From T1Sed10-7 sp047921175 (GTDB taxonomy: Bacteria; Actinomycetota; Nitriliruptoria; Nitriliruptorales; Nitriliruptoraceae), in the NCBI GenBank assembly GCA_047921175.1, contig JBLRWQ010000008.1:1-62967 (forward strand): a DNA stretch of 62,967 bases, read 5' to 3'. Every line of letters begins with the position of its first letter. The stretch's first letter is position 1. Made by a program: the position numbers and the translations under genes. The notes under the pieces were generated by a model that saw only the letters and a program-made list of their open reading frames with translations, did not search any database and was not told the origin of the DNA. Below, piece by piece: positions 40,480-50,082 of the stretch.

Positions 40480-42543
40480 TCACGGCGCGAGGGCGGCCGG
40501 ACCCGCACCGAGCTGCGCCGCGAGCGACGCCGCCTCGGTGACCGGCCGGTCGCAGGTCAGCTCCCGGCAGACGTAGGCCGCGGGGCGGCCGTCGATGCTG
40601 CGGCGACCGGCGAGCACCGGGACCCCGTCCGCGTGGTCGTCGCCCACGACCAGCACGGTGGTCCCGGGGCCGGCACGCGCCCGGGCGGTGGCCGCCAGCG
40701 CGTCACGGTCCGGCCCGGCCGGGCCCACGATGACGACCTCACGTGGCCCCGCGGCCACGGCCTCGAGCTGACGAAGCGCCCACCCGGCCCCGGTCGGCGC
40801 GTCAGCGGCCAGCGGCTGGACGAGCCGGAGCGCCTGCTCCGCATGACGCCGCCAGGCGAGATCCCCGGTCAGGCCGGCCAGGCGTAGGCAGACCTCGGTC
40901 ATCACCGAGCTCCCAGCCGGCTGCGCGTTGTCGAAGGTCTCCTTCGGCCGGGCCACGAGCCGTTCAGCGTCGTGGGCGGTCTGGTACCAACCGCCGCGCT
41001 CGGGATCGTGGAAGCGATCCATGACCTCCTCGGCGAGCGCGAGCGCACGCGGGTACCAGCGCAGATCCCCGGTGGCCTCGAGCAGGGCGAGGTCGGCCAG
41101 GGCGAGCAGCGCGTGGTCATCGAGGAAGGCCTCGATCGCCGTGACCCCGTCGGTGCGGACGTGGTGCAGCCGGCCATCGACCACGTGGCGGTCGTGCAGC
41201 ACCTCGGCCACCTCGGCGGCGGCGTCGATCCAGCCTCTCTCGTCCAGGGCCAGGCCGGCACGCGCCAGTCCGAGCACCGCGAGCGCGTTCCAGTCCGTGA
41301 GGGCCTTGTGATCGACCCCCGGCTGCACGCGGGTCGCCCGCCGGGTCGCGAGGTGGTGACGGATCCGCCGCCAGGTTGCGGCGAACCCCGCCGGGTCCGT
41401 CCCTTCCTCGGCGGCGAAGCGCTGGCGCGGTACCGGCTCGTGCAGGACGTTGCGGCCCTCGAAGTTCCCGGCCGGGGTCGCACCGAGGAATCGGGTCCAG
41501 CGCTCGACGTCGACGTCGAGCGCGGCCAGCTCGGCCACGAGCTCCGCATGGTCCCAGACGGCGAACCGGCCCTCCTCCCCCTCGGAGTCGGCATCGAAAG
41601 CGCTCACGAAGGTGGCGTCCGGGGTGGCTCTCGCGACGGTGAGCAGCCAGCTCGCGGTGGATCGTGCCACCTCGGCGAGGTCGTCGCGGTCGCCGAGGAC
41701 CGCCGCGTCCGCGTACGCCGGCAGCAGCAAGGCGTTGTCGTACAGCATCTTCTCGAAGTGCGGCACGAGCCAGCGGGCGTCCGTCGAGTAGCGGGCGAAC
41801 CCGCCGGTGAGCAGGTCGTGGATGCCGCCGCGCGCCATGGCATCCAGGCTGTGCACGGCAGCCTCGAGGGCCTCGGCGTGCCCCGTGCGCCGGTGGTGGT
41901 CGAGCAGCCACGCGATCGTCATGGCCTGCGGGAACTTCGGTGCCCGACCGAACCCACCCAGCTCGCGGTCCCAGGCGCGCGTGACCACCAACTCCACCGC
42001 TCCGGTGAGGATGGCCGGATCGAGGTGGTCGGCGCCGTCCGGCCCGTGATGCTCGGCCAGCGCGGCGGAGATCCGCTCCGCGGAGCCCAGTACCTCGTCA
42101 CGCCGCTCCTGCCAGGCCTCCCGGACCGAGGTGACGACCCGGCGGAAGTCCGGCATGCCGTGCAGCGCCTCCTTCGGCCAGTAGGTACCGGCGAAGAACG
42201 GTGCCCCACCGGGGGTGAGGAACACGCTCATCGGCCAGCCGCCACGCCCGCTCATCGCCTGCACCGCACGCATGTAGACCGCATCGACGTCGGGGCGCTC
42301 CTCACGGTCGACCTTGACGTTGACGAAGGCCTCGTTGAGCAGCGCGGCGGTGTCGGGATCCTCGAACGACTCGTGGGCCATCACGTGGCACCAGTGACAG
42401 GAGGAGTAGCCGACCGACAGGAAGAGCGGCACCCCCCGGCGTTCGGCCTCCTCGAACGCCTCCTCGCCCCACTCGAACCAGTCGACCGGGTTGTCGGCAT
42501 GCTGCTGGAGGTACGGCGAGGTCGAACGGCCGAGCCGGTTCAT
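40480..42543 (-). CDS. DUF255 thioredoxin-domain protein (YyaL/spermatogenesis-20 family)
   Basis: This 687-residue protein begins with a thioredoxin-like domain carrying SSCHWCHVM (Cys49, Cys52). The DUF255 signature NVKVDREERPDVDAVYM follows. The rest is an (alpha/alpha)6-barrel like N-acylglucosamine epimerases (GGFARYSTDARWLVPHFEKM). The family is widespread and its reaction is unproven. The length is normal. It is a single gene with a 272-bp leader in which I see no further feature. Confidence 0.88.
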   Translation of the reverse strand: MNRLGRSTSPYLQQHADNPVDWFEWGEEAFEEAERRGVPLFLSVGYSSCHWCHVMAHESFEDPDTAALLNEAFVNVKVDREERPDVDAVYMRAVQAMSGRGGWPMSVFLTPGGAPFFAGTYWPKEALHGMPDFRRVVTSVREAWQERRDEVLGSAERISAALAEHHGPDGADHLDPAILTGAVELVVTRAWDRELGGFGRAPKFPQAMTIAWLLDHHRRTGHAEALEAAVHSLDAMARGGIHDLLTGGFARYSTDARWLVPHFEKMLYDNALLLPAYADAAVLGDRDDLAEVARSTASWLLTVARATPDATFVSAFDADSEGEEGRFAVWDHAELVAELAALDVDVERWTRFLGATPAGNFEGRNVLHEPVPRQRFAAEEGTDPAGFAATWRRIRHHLATRRATRVQPGVDHKALTDWNALAVLGLARAGLALDERGWIDAAAEVAEVLHDRHVVDGRLHHVRTDGVTAIEAFLDDHALLALADLALLEATGDLRWYPRALALAEEVMDRFHDPERGGWYQTAHDAERLVARPKETFDNAQPAGSSVMTEVCLRLAGLTGDLAWRRHAEQALRLVQPLAADAPTGAGWALRQLEAVAAGPREVVIVGPAGPDRDALAATARARAGPGTTVLVVGDDHADGVPVLAGRRSIDGRPAAYVCRELTCDRPVTEAASLAAQLGAGPAALAP

Positions 42544-42815
42544 CGTCTCCCCTTCCGTCCGTCGGTGTCCGGGCGGATGCCCCACACCGCCCCAGCTGTC
42601 CGATGGTCGCGCGACCGGGCCGCGGTCAGCCGTCGCCACCGTACCCAGGGGGCGAGCCGCCCCAGCCGGCTCAGCTCCGGCGGGGCGGCGCTTCCGAGGG
42701 CCCACCGCCCCCCGTGGCAGGGGTGCATCCTCGGTTCGAGTCGCCGCAGGGCGGGGACGGCTCGACGGGTGGACCGGTGGGTGGCCGGCGATACCCGGGC
42801 CGGCAACCGGGTCCG

Positions 42816-44189
42816 TCACGGACTGCGTGACGACGGCGGTGCGCGATCCGCAGGTCCGTCCCGTGAGGCAGGCACCGGGTCCACCTCCCGCGCGCCCTCG
42901 TGCGCGGACGGCGGCCCCGCCCCCGGGAGCCGGACCCGGTCCCCGTCGATGACGACGTGGCGGGACCCGGCATCGAAGCGCCGGTGGTGGCGGCGGCAGA
43001 GCAACATCGAGTTCGCGGGAGACAGCCGTCCGCCGTCGGCGAACGCCTCGGCGGCGTGGGCGACGTCGCACCAGGACGCAGGAGCGTCACAGCCAGGCCA
43101 CACGCAGCCGCCATCGCGGGCGAGCAACGCCCGCCACAGCCCGATCGGCACGGTGCGGACCGTGGTCGACACCTCGATGGGAACGCGGTCCGCGTCGAGC
43201 ACGACGCGCAGGAGGTGCGCGTCGTCCAGGAGGTGCCGCAAGGAGCGACCCGAGACCGGCTGCTCTGACGCCGCGAACCGCCCAGCTGCCAGCTCCGGCG
43301 CACCGTCGATACGGGCGAGGTCCGCCGCATCGACCAGCACCATGACCTGGGGGCGGACCCCGTGGGTGGTCGGCGCCTCCCCAGCGGCCAACGCCGCCGC
43401 ACAGAGTTGCTCGAAGGCATCCGCGCCACGCTGCTCGGGCGTGCGGTGCTCGTCGGGCGTATCCGGGCGTCGGAAGGCCCGCAGCGCGACCCGGGCGGTC
43501 TCCGCCGCGGTTCCGTACAGCAGGCCCGAGAACGCGAAGCCGCCGTCGTCGGTGTCCGTGGCACGGAACCGACGCTGGAACTCCTGCTGCCGCTGCTGCC
43601 GGGCCAGCATGTCCGGTTGGATGCGTGCCTGGATCCGGCGGGCCGCCCGGCCGAACGCGATCGGATCCAACCGCTGCGCGAGCTCGAGCAGCTCCTGCTC
43701 GACCGCGTCACGCTCCGGACCGAGGAGGGTCGCGAGCACGCGCGCCATGGTGCGCGCCTGTGCCGGACCGACGCGTCCGTCACGCAAGGCGCGGTCCGTC
43801 GCGGTGCCGAGCTCCGCAGCGCGACCGGCGTCGATCATCCGGTCGACCTCGCCCGGCGGCATGCGCTGGAGCTGACCGACCTCCTTGCGGTGCTCCTCCA
43901 GGACCCGCTCGGTGGGCAGCTGGGGTCGGGCACGTAGACGGCGACGGCGAGACTCGACCACCACCCGGGCGCGTAGACCCTCGAGCTGCGTGATGGGACG
44001 ACGCAGCCGGACGAGTAGCTCGTCGACCTCGGTATCGCTCAGGTCCTCCAGCCCTGCGTGGGAAGCGGCGTCCACAGCTTCCTCGACTCGAGGGAAGGCC
44101 TCCAGGAGGTCGCTCGAACCGGCCGACGCAGCCGACGCAGCCCCGTCCGACCCAAGGTCGAGGAGGGTGGGTGCAACAACGCTGGACAT
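42816..44189 (-). CDS. DUF222/13E12-type HNH endonuclease protein
   Basis: This 457-residue protein has an N-terminal DUF222 region (residues 30-330) and a C-terminal HNH nuclease motif. The motif contains CVWPGCDAPASWCDVAHAAE, then LSPANSMLLCRRHHRRFD. The usual His pair reads Ala-His. The family includes mycobacterial 13E12 repeat proteins and is often multicopy. ATG 44189 or 44225 is possible; neither has a strong ribosome site. A LexA-type box lies just upstream, so DNA damage probably induces it. The last 40 residues are Pro/Ser-rich. Confidence 0.85.
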   Translation of the reverse strand: MSSVVAPTLLDLGSDGAASAASAGSSDLLEAFPRVEEAVDAASHAGLEDLSDTEVDELLVRLRRPITQLEGLRARVVVESRRRRLRARPQLPTERVLEEHRKEVGQLQRMPPGEVDRMIDAGRAAELGTATDRALRDGRVGPAQARTMARVLATLLGPERDAVEQELLELAQRLDPIAFGRAARRIQARIQPDMLARQQRQQEFQRRFRATDTDDGGFAFSGLLYGTAAETARVALRAFRRPDTPDEHRTPEQRGADAFEQLCAAALAAGEAPTTHGVRPQVMVLVDAADLARIDGAPELAAGRFAASEQPVSGRSLRHLLDDAHLLRVVLDADRVPIEVSTTVRTVPIGLWRALLARDGGCVWPGCDAPASWCDVAHAAEAFADGGRLSPANSMLLCRRHHRRFDAGSRHVVIDGDRVRLPGAGPPSAHEGAREVDPVPASRDGPADRAPPSSRSP

Positions 44190-44235
44190 GTGGTGGAGCC
44201 GATCCCGCCCCCGGGTTCGGACCATCACCGTAACA

Positions 44236-44247
44236 GAACATACGTTC
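44236..44247 (-). promoter_or_regulatory. LexA (SOS) box for the DUF222-HNH gene
   Basis: On the minus strand the sequence CGAACGTATGTTCT contains a perfect GAAC-N4-GTTC core. It matches the actinobacterial/Bacillus LexA consensus CGAAC-N4-GTTCG except for the last base. It lies 10 bp before ATG 44225 and overlaps an AT-rich TATGTT that could be the -10. Confidence 0.7.
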
Positions 44248-44362
44248 GAGCGCAAGCCGCTTGTGGAACTTCCGCAGCACGAGGATCGCGCCCTGTGACG
44301 GACCCGGACGGCTCGCGCCACCACGACGGGCGAGCACCGGCGACCGACCCGCACTCCCCACG

Positions 44363-45001
44363 TCAGGGCTGGAGGCGCTCCACCTCCCAGCCGTCCGCGA
44401 CCCGACGGACCCGCAGCCGATCGTGCAACCGGGACGGCCGACCCTGCCAGAACTCCAGCACCTCGGGGGCGAGGCGGTAGCCGGTCCAGTGGGGTGGCCG
44501 AGGGACGGGAGCGTCGCCGAAGCGGCGCTCCACCTCGATGACCGCCTGCTCGAGCGCGCCACGGTCCGCGATCGGCATCGACTGCGCGGACGCCCAGGCG
44601 CCGAGCTGCGAGCCCCGCGGACGGGAGGCGAAGTAGACGTCGGCCTCGCCAGCATCGACCGCCGCGACCGGCCCGCGCAACCGGAGCTGACGTTCGAACG
44701 CCGGCCAGAACGCGACCAGGGCCGCGTGCGGCCGGCCGGCCAGCTGCCCGCCCTTGGCCGATCGGGCGTTGGTGAACCACACCGCCCCAGCCTCGTCCAG
44801 GCCCCGCAGCAGGACCATCCGGGCGTCGGGCAGCCCCTCCTCGTCGACGGTTGCGAGCGTCACGGCGGTCGGCTCCGGCAGCTCGGCCGCGATGGCCTCG
44901 TCCAGCCAGCGACGGGCGAGCGCGATCGGCCCGTCCGCCAGGTCCGCCTCGGTCAGCGCCCCGACCCGGTAGTCGACCCGCGGCTGCTCCAGCGGACCCA
45001 T
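44363..45001 (-). CDS. pdxH: Pyridoxamine 5'-phosphate oxidase
   Basis: This 212-residue FMN enzyme oxidises pyridoxamine or pyridoxine 5'-phosphate to pyridoxal phosphate. Family motifs are VTLATVDEEGLPDARMVLLR, WFTNARSAKGGQL, SRPRGSQLGAWAS and the C-terminal EFWQGRPSRLHDRLR, the classic PdxH ending. The length is standard. It stands 174 bp before the SOS-controlled HNH gene on the same strand. Confidence 0.92.
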   Translation of the reverse strand: MGPLEQPRVDYRVGALTEADLADGPIALARRWLDEAIAAELPEPTAVTLATVDEEGLPDARMVLLRGLDEAGAVWFTNARSAKGGQLAGRPHAALVAFWPAFERQLRLRGPVAAVDAGEADVYFASRPRGSQLGAWASAQSMPIADRGALEQAVIEVERRFGDAPVPRPPHWTGYRLAPEVLEFWQGRPSRLHDRLRVRRVADGWEVERLQP

Positions 45002-45095
45002 CCACCCCTCCTCAGCTCGACGTCGCCTCCTCCGACGGATCCGGAACCACCGGCCCGGCCGGGTTGCTCACGGCCGCCCCACCCGCCCCCGAGCT

Positions 45096-45611
45096 TCAAG
45101 GCGCGCCGCCGCCCGGGGTGACCGGCTTGGCGAGCAACGCCACCGTGACCTCCGAGGAGGTGTCCTGCCGGCCGACCTCGACGAAGCCACGACCGAGGTG
45201 GAAGGCCAGCGACCCCGGGTTCGGCGGCCGGACGTTGACCTCGCAGGTGACCTCGGTCCGCCCGCACTTACGGGCCCGATCCTCGACCGCATCCCACAGC
45301 GCGCCGGCCACGCCCTGCCGCCGGGCGCTCGCGGCGACCGCGATCCGGTCGAGGTAGAGGTGGTCGCTGCCCCGCGCTTCGAAGTAGCGGTAGTTGGGGC
45401 TCGTGTACGCCGCGCCCGGTGCGATGGCGATCGCGAACCCCACGACCTGCCCCGACCGCTCGGCGACGAGCGCGAGGTCGGCGTGGACGAGCAGCGCCTC
45501 GAGGCCGCCGGCACCGAGGTACCCCACGCGTGGGACCTCGGCGTCGTTCAGCGCGGTGACCGCGGCGGTGTCCGCGCCGGTCAGCGGTCGTAGCCGCGAC
45601 GACGCGGTCAT
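45096..45611 (-). CDS. GNAT family N-acetyltransferase
   Basis: This 171-residue acetyltransferase has a GNAT core with the acetyl-CoA loop VAASARRQGVAGALWDAVED and the late FHLGRGFVEVGR segment. The acceptor is unknown. The ATG at 45609-45611 overlaps the upstream EamA-type gene by 4 bp, so the two are probably co-translated. Confidence 0.85.
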   Translation of the reverse strand: MTASSRLRPLTGADTAAVTALNDAEVPRVGYLGAGGLEALLVHADLALVAERSGQVVGFAIAIAPGAAYTSPNYRYFEARGSDHLYLDRIAVAASARRQGVAGALWDAVEDRARKCGRTEVTCEVNVRPPNPGSLAFHLGRGFVEVGRQDTSSEVTVALLAKPVTPGGGAP

Positions 45612-46531
45612 CGGACAGCCCCGCCGCCGGCCGGCACGTCGACGCCCGCGACCCGGACCGCACGCAGCGAGCGGTGCGCCATCGCGACGCCAGCGAGCAC
45701 CACCGCGGCGCCGAGCACCTGCGGTGCGCCGATGGGCTCGCCCAACAGCACACCACCCCACACCAGCGCGAGCACCGGCTGCAGCAGCAGCGCCACCGAG
45801 GTGGCGGCCGCGGGCAGGTGGTGGATCGAGGAGGTCAGCAGCAGCCAGCCGACGACCTGGGACCCCAGGGCGAGGAGCAGCAGCCAGCCGTCCGCGGGCC
45901 AACCCGCCGGGCCGGCCACCCCCTGCCACACGGCGGCCGCCCCCGTGACCAGCACGGTGCCGAGCGTCAGCGACCACAGGACCTCCACCGCCGAGGTGAT
46001 GGGGCCGGTCCCACGGGCGAGCCGCAGCACCACGAGCGCGATCCCGTAGGTCACCCCGGCCACGACGCCGAGTAGGACCCCCAACGGCACCGACCCGTCG
46101 ACGACGACCGGTCGCCCCACCGCGGCCAGCAGCCAGATGCCGCCGAGCACGACCGGGAGCGCGAACCAGAACAGCACGGGGGGACGTTCCCGGAAGAGCA
46201 GCACGCCCAGCAGGCCGACCACCACGACCTGCAGGTTGGGCAGCACGGTGCCGAGCCCCGCCCCGACGATCCCGATCGAGGCGTGCCAGGCGACCAGATC
46301 GAGCCCGAGGATCACCCCGGCCACGACCGCGAGCGGGCGGACCCACCGCCGGGGACCCTCGCCGCCGGACGGCCCCGCTTGGCCGACCCTGCAGATCACC
46401 AGGACCGCCAGCACCGGCAGGGCGTAGGCGGCACGGAGGAAGGCGGACCGGGCCGCCTCGACGTCAGCGAGCCGGACCCAGACCCCGGAGAACGAGATCA
46501 GCACCGCGCCCAGCCAGGGGCGCACCGCCAT
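45608..46531 (-). CDS. EamA/DMT-superfamily transporter
   Basis: This 307-residue membrane protein has ten hydrophobic segments in two five-helix EamA repeats. The second repeat contains SSIHHLPAAATSVALLLQPV, typical of the family. It probably exports a small metabolite. ATG 46531 is chosen at the start of the first helix; the longer frame adds a basic stretch reaching into the divergent promoter. Its stop overlaps the GNAT gene. Confidence 0.85.
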   Translation of the reverse strand: MAVRPWLGAVLISFSGVWVRLADVEAARSAFLRAAYALPVLAVLVICRVGQAGPSGGEGPRRWVRPLAVVAGVILGLDLVAWHASIGIVGAGLGTVLPNLQVVVVGLLGVLLFRERPPVLFWFALPVVLGGIWLLAAVGRPVVVDGSVPLGVLLGVVAGVTYGIALVVLRLARGTGPITSAVEVLWSLTLGTVLVTGAAAVWQGVAGPAGWPADGWLLLLALGSQVVGWLLLTSSIHHLPAAATSVALLLQPVLALVWGGVLLGEPIGAPQVLGAAVVLAGVAMAHRSLRAVRVAGVDVPAGGGAVR

Positions 46532-46717
46532 GGGCAGGCGCCGGCGGGTGGTCGGTGCTGGCACGCTGCGACCTCGGTGGTGGACGGGGGACGTGGGGCC
46601 CCGGGCGGCAGCCGTGCACGGTAGCTCCAGCACCAGCGAGCACCGGACGCGGCAGGGATGCCTATACGCCGCGCCGCGAGTTGCCTAGCATCGCGCGCAC
46701 CTGGCTGGGGGCATGAC

Positions 46718-48196
46718 GTGGGCCGCGACATCGACGAGACCCGGTTCACCCGGGAGGACCGCCAGCGGTACCGGGAGAAGGTCAAACGCGACCTCGCCGT
46801 GCTGCGGGAACTGCTCGCCTCCGACGCGTTCGAGACCCAGCGCAAGCTGATCGGGGTCGAGGTCGAGTTCTACGTCGTCGACGCGCACGGCGAACCGACC
46901 ATGATCAACGCCGAGCTCCTGTCGCGCATCGAGTCGGAGGACTTCCAGACCGAGCTGGCCCAGTTCAACATCGAGTTCAACCTGGCCCCGCACAAGCTCG
47001 TCGGCACGGTCTTCCGGGAGATCGAGGAGGAGCTGCAGACCTCCTTCGCCTTCGCGGACCGCCGTGCGGAGGAGCTGGAGGCCCACGTGGCGATGGTCGG
47101 GATCATCCCGACGCTGAAGGACCTGCACGTCACGATCCAGAACCTCTCCGCCAACCCGCGCTACCACCTGCTCAACGAGCAGATCCTGGAGGCGCGCGGC
47201 GAGGACCTGCAGCTCGAGATCGAGGGCGTGGAGCGGCTCAGCCTGGCCTCCTCGTCGATCGCGATGGAGGCCGCCGCCACCTCGGTGCAGCTGCACCTGC
47301 AGGTCAGCCCCGACGGGTTCGCCGGCGCCTGGAACGCCGCCCAGGCGATCGCGGCCGCACAGGTCGCGGTGGGGGCGAACTCCCCCTTCCTGCTCGGCAA
47401 GGAGCTGCTGCGTGAGACGCGCATCGCCCTGTTCGAGCAGACCATCGACACCCGCTCGGAGGAGCTGACCGCCCAGGGGGTGCGGCCACGGGTCTGGTTC
47501 GGGGAGCGCTGGATCGACTCGGTGCTGGACCTGTTCGACGAGAACGTGCGCTACTACCCCGCGCTCCTGCCCGAGGTGGACAGCGAGGAACCCGAGGCGG
47601 TACTGGCCCAGGGCGACGTGCCCTACCTCCCGGAGCTGGTCCTGCACAACGGCACCATCTACCGCTGGAACCGACCGATCTACGCGATCGCACGCGGGAA
47701 GCCGCACCTGAGGGTGGAGAACCGGGTCCTGCCGGCCGGGCCGACCATGGTCGACACCGTCGCGAACGCCGCCTTCTACTACGGCCTGCTCCGGGCCGTC
47801 GCCGACCTGGAGGAGCCGATCACCCGGCAGCTGTCGTTCTCGGCGGCGGCCGAGAACTTCCGCGCCGCCGCCCGGCTCGGGATCGATGCCTCGCTGTTCT
47901 GGCCCGGCTGCGGCGAGGTCCCGGCCAGCGAACTGGTGCTGCGCACCCTGCTGCCGCTGGCCCACCAGGGGCTCGACACCTGGGGGGTGGACCGGCACGA
48001 CCGGGACCACTACCTCGGCATCATCGAGCAACGGGCGCTCAAGCGGCGCACCGGCGCGACCTGGCAGGTCCGCACCTTCCGCTCGCTGTTCGACGACCGT
48101 GAGCTGGACCGGGACGACGCCCTGATCGAGATGACCCGCCGCTACCTCCAGCACATGCGGGCGAACGAGCCCGTCCACACCTGGGAGCTCGACTGA
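46718..48196 (+). CDS. GCS2-type glutamate-cysteine ligase-like protein
   Basis: This 492-residue carboxylate-amine ligase belongs to the glutamate-cysteine ligase 2 superfamily. Visible segments are KLIGVEVEFYVVDAHGEPTM, QFNIEFNLAPHKL, ASSSIAMEAAATSVQLHLQV and VGANSPFLLGKELLRETR. It should join an amino acid to a carboxylate using ATP, possibly gamma-glutamylcysteine formation. It is longer than YbdK-type members. The GTG start follows a GGGGG stretch, with TAGCAT (46686-46691) as a possible -10. It faces a mycothiol-type amidase gene, which supports a link to thiol metabolism. Confidence 0.8.
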   Translation: MGRDIDETRFTREDRQRYREKVKRDLAVLRELLASDAFETQRKLIGVEVEFYVVDAHGEPTMINAELLSRIESEDFQTELAQFNIEFNLAPHKLVGTVFREIEEELQTSFAFADRRAEELEAHVAMVGIIPTLKDLHVTIQNLSANPRYHLLNEQILEARGEDLQLEIEGVERLSLASSSIAMEAAATSVQLHLQVSPDGFAGAWNAAQAIAAAQVAVGANSPFLLGKELLRETRIALFEQTIDTRSEELTAQGVRPRVWFGERWIDSVLDLFDENVRYYPALLPEVDSEEPEAVLAQGDVPYLPELVLHNGTIYRWNRPIYAIARGKPHLRVENRVLPAGPTMVDTVANAAFYYGLLRAVADLEEPITRQLSFSAAAENFRAAARLGIDASLFWPGCGEVPASELVLRTLLPLAHQGLDTWGVDRHDRDHYLGIIEQRALKRRTGATWQVRTFRSLFDDRELDRDDALIEMTRRYLQHMRANEPVHTWELD

Positions 48197-48200
48197 GCTC

Positions 48201-48218
48201 GCGGTCCACCGGGACCGC
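48201..48218. terminator. Bidirectional hairpin between convergent genes
   Basis: GCGGTCC-accg-GGACCGC is a perfect 7-bp stem with a 4-base loop. It fills the 36-bp gap between the GCS2-type gene and the Mca-like gene, and probably terminates both. Confidence 0.55.
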
Positions 48219-48232
48219 CTGACCCGTCCTGC

Positions 48233-49150
48233 TCAGCTGGCGAGGGCGTCGCGGCCGTCCGCGTGGGCGGCATCGATCGCGTGCACGTCCAGCCCGGCGA
48301 ACAGGTCCTCCTCCACCGGTTGGACGAGCACGTCGCTGCGTAGCACGAGGTACGCCTCGTGGGGGTAGTGCGTCCGCTCGAGGTCGCGCGGGACCGCGAA
48401 CCAGAACCCGTCCGGGTCGATCTGGCTGACGTGCGCGAGCAGAGCGGCGTCGCGGCGGGCGAAGTGGTCACCGCAACGGACCCGGGCGTCGGGCGACCGC
48501 TCGTCCTCGAGGCGCTCCGGCCGGTCCTCGAGCCAGTCCGTGTAGGGCGAGCTCCCGTGGGCCTCGAGCATCGCGGCGTGCAGCGCCCGCAGCCGCTCCC
48601 CCGGGAACGTCGAGGTGGCGTAGACCTTGCGGACCCGCCACGGGGCCAGGTCCGCACCGAGGTGGTCCCCGAGGTCCGCGTCGGCGTCCTCGGCCAGCTC
48701 CAGCGCGCGCATGGTGACGAGGTGGTTCATGATGTGGTCGGGGTGCGGGTAGCCACCGTCCTCCGGGTAGGTCACCACCACATGGGGGCGTTCGCGGCGC
48801 AGGATCGCGGCCAGGGCTCGCGAGGGCTCGTCCAGGGGCACGCGCGAGAAGGTGCCCTCGGCCACCTCGGCGGGATCCTCGTGGTAGCCGGAGTCGATGT
48901 AGCCGAGCTCGTGGGTGCGCGTGAACCCGATCGCGGCCACGGCGGCCTCGAGCTCGCGCGCACGGGTCTCGCGCATGCGCTCGCTCGGGATCTCGCCGGC
49001 CCCGGGGTTGAGCACGTCCCCGGCATCCCCGCCGGTGCAGGTCACCAGCACCACCTCGGCGCCGTCGTCGACGTAGCGGGCGGCCGTCGCGGCACCCTTC
49101 GACGACTCGTCGTCCGGGTGGGCGTGGACGAACAGCAGGCGGCGGGTCAT
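48233..49150 (-). CDS. mca: Mycothiol S-conjugate amidase-like deacetylase (PIG-L family)
   Basis: This 305-residue zinc hydrolase carries the metal motif FVHAHPDDESSKGAAT (His11, Asp14) and a second metal His in GGYPHPDHIMNH. The SSKGAAT stretch and the length favour Mca over the related MshB deacetylase. Mca cleaves mycothiol conjugates to release mercapturic acids for export. AGGAGG-like bases precede the ATG. The gene overlaps the CinA-like gene upstream by 4 bp. MshB remains a possible alternative. Confidence 0.82.
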   Translation of the reverse strand: MTRRLLFVHAHPDDESSKGAATAARYVDDGAEVVLVTCTGGDAGDVLNPGAGEIPSERMRETRARELEAAVAAIGFTRTHELGYIDSGYHEDPAEVAEGTFSRVPLDEPSRALAAILRRERPHVVVTYPEDGGYPHPDHIMNHLVTMRALELAEDADADLGDHLGADLAPWRVRKVYATSTFPGERLRALHAAMLEAHGSSPYTDWLEDRPERLEDERSPDARVRCGDHFARRDAALLAHVSQIDPDGFWFAVPRDLERTHYPHEAYLVLRSDVLVQPVEEDLFAGLDVHAIDAAHADGRDALAS

Positions 49151-49983
49151 CGTTCCTCCTTGGCAGCGTCGCGCTCCGCACGCCGCGCGGCCAGCCGGCG
49201 CCCGACCTCCGAGACGTCGAGGTCGGCCAGGACGCCCGCCAGCAGCTCCGCGGCGGCCTCGACCTGAGGCTCGGGGCCGGCCAGGCGGATCACCATCGGC
49301 CGACCCGGGTAGCTGCCGAGCTTGACCGACGGGAACCGTTCCATGACGGCGACGAAGCCGAGGTTGAGCAGGCTCTCCGGGTAGGGGTGGGTCAGCTCCC
49401 GCACGTGGGGGCGGTCCCCGCGGCCCTCGACGAGCGCAGGCAGCACCGCCTGGTCGAGCAGCGCCGCGAACTCCGTCGGGATGCCGGGCAGGATCACGAT
49501 GCCGGCGCCGCCGGCCTCGAGCCCACCGTCGACGTCGACGAGCACCCCGGGGGCCCAGCCCTCGGGCCGGTGCAGCAGGCGGGCGCCGGCGGGGATGCGG
49601 GCCATGCGGCCCACGTGCCACGCGAACTCGTCGGTGACCTCGACCCCCTGCTCGACGGACCAGGCCAGCACCTCGTCGATGCGCTCCGCCATGGTGGGGT
49701 CCTCGACCAGCGCGAGCCCGAGGCTCGCCGCGACGGCCTCGTAGGTGAGGTCGTCCGGGGTCGAGCCGATCCCGCCGGAGGTCACGATCAGGCGCGGTCG
49801 GGCCCGACGCAGCTCCAGGGTGAGCGCCTCGTCGATGGCGGCGAGGTCGTCCGCGACGGTGTGGACGCAGGTCAGCGGCACCCCGTGCTCCCGGAGCCGC
49901 TGGGCGAGCAGGGGCGAGTTGACGTCGGTCACGTAGCCGCCGAGGAGCTCGTCGCCGACCACGACCATCGACGCCTCGAGCAC
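49147..49983 (-). CDS. CinA/MoCF-type molybdopterin-binding-domain protein
   Basis: This 278-residue protein has an N-terminal MoCF domain (VVVGDELLGGYVTDVNSPLL, LIVTSGGIGSTPDDLTYEAV, VILPGIPTEFAALLD). This fold is shared by CinA and molybdenum cofactor enzymes. The C-terminal amidase domain of full CinA is absent. It may be a pyrophosphatase acting on damaged nucleotides, as in stand-alone CinA-N proteins. The GTG start follows AAGGAG by 6 bases. It is coupled to the Mca-like gene. Confidence 0.82.
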   Translation of the reverse strand: MLEASMVVVGDELLGGYVTDVNSPLLAQRLREHGVPLTCVHTVADDLAAIDEALTLELRRARPRLIVTSGGIGSTPDDLTYEAVAASLGLALVEDPTMAERIDEVLAWSVEQGVEVTDEFAWHVGRMARIPAGARLLHRPEGWAPGVLVDVDGGLEAGGAGIVILPGIPTEFAALLDQAVLPALVEGRGDRPHVRELTHPYPESLLNLGFVAVMERFPSVKLGSYPGRPMVIRLAGPEPQVEAAAELLAGVLADLDVSEVGRRLAARRAERDAAKEER

Positions 49984-50082
49984 GGGTGGCTCCTTGCCTG
50001 CGGGGTGCGGCGCGCCCGGCCGCGACGGGCCGGCTGGCGAGGCGGCAGGGTAGCCAGCGGGTCGGTGGTAGCGTCCCGAGCC

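Noticed and set aside
42733..42742. GGTTCGAGTC, resembling a tRNA T-loop
   Set aside because: The flanking bases do not form a T-stem and no acceptor or anticodon arm can be folded around it.
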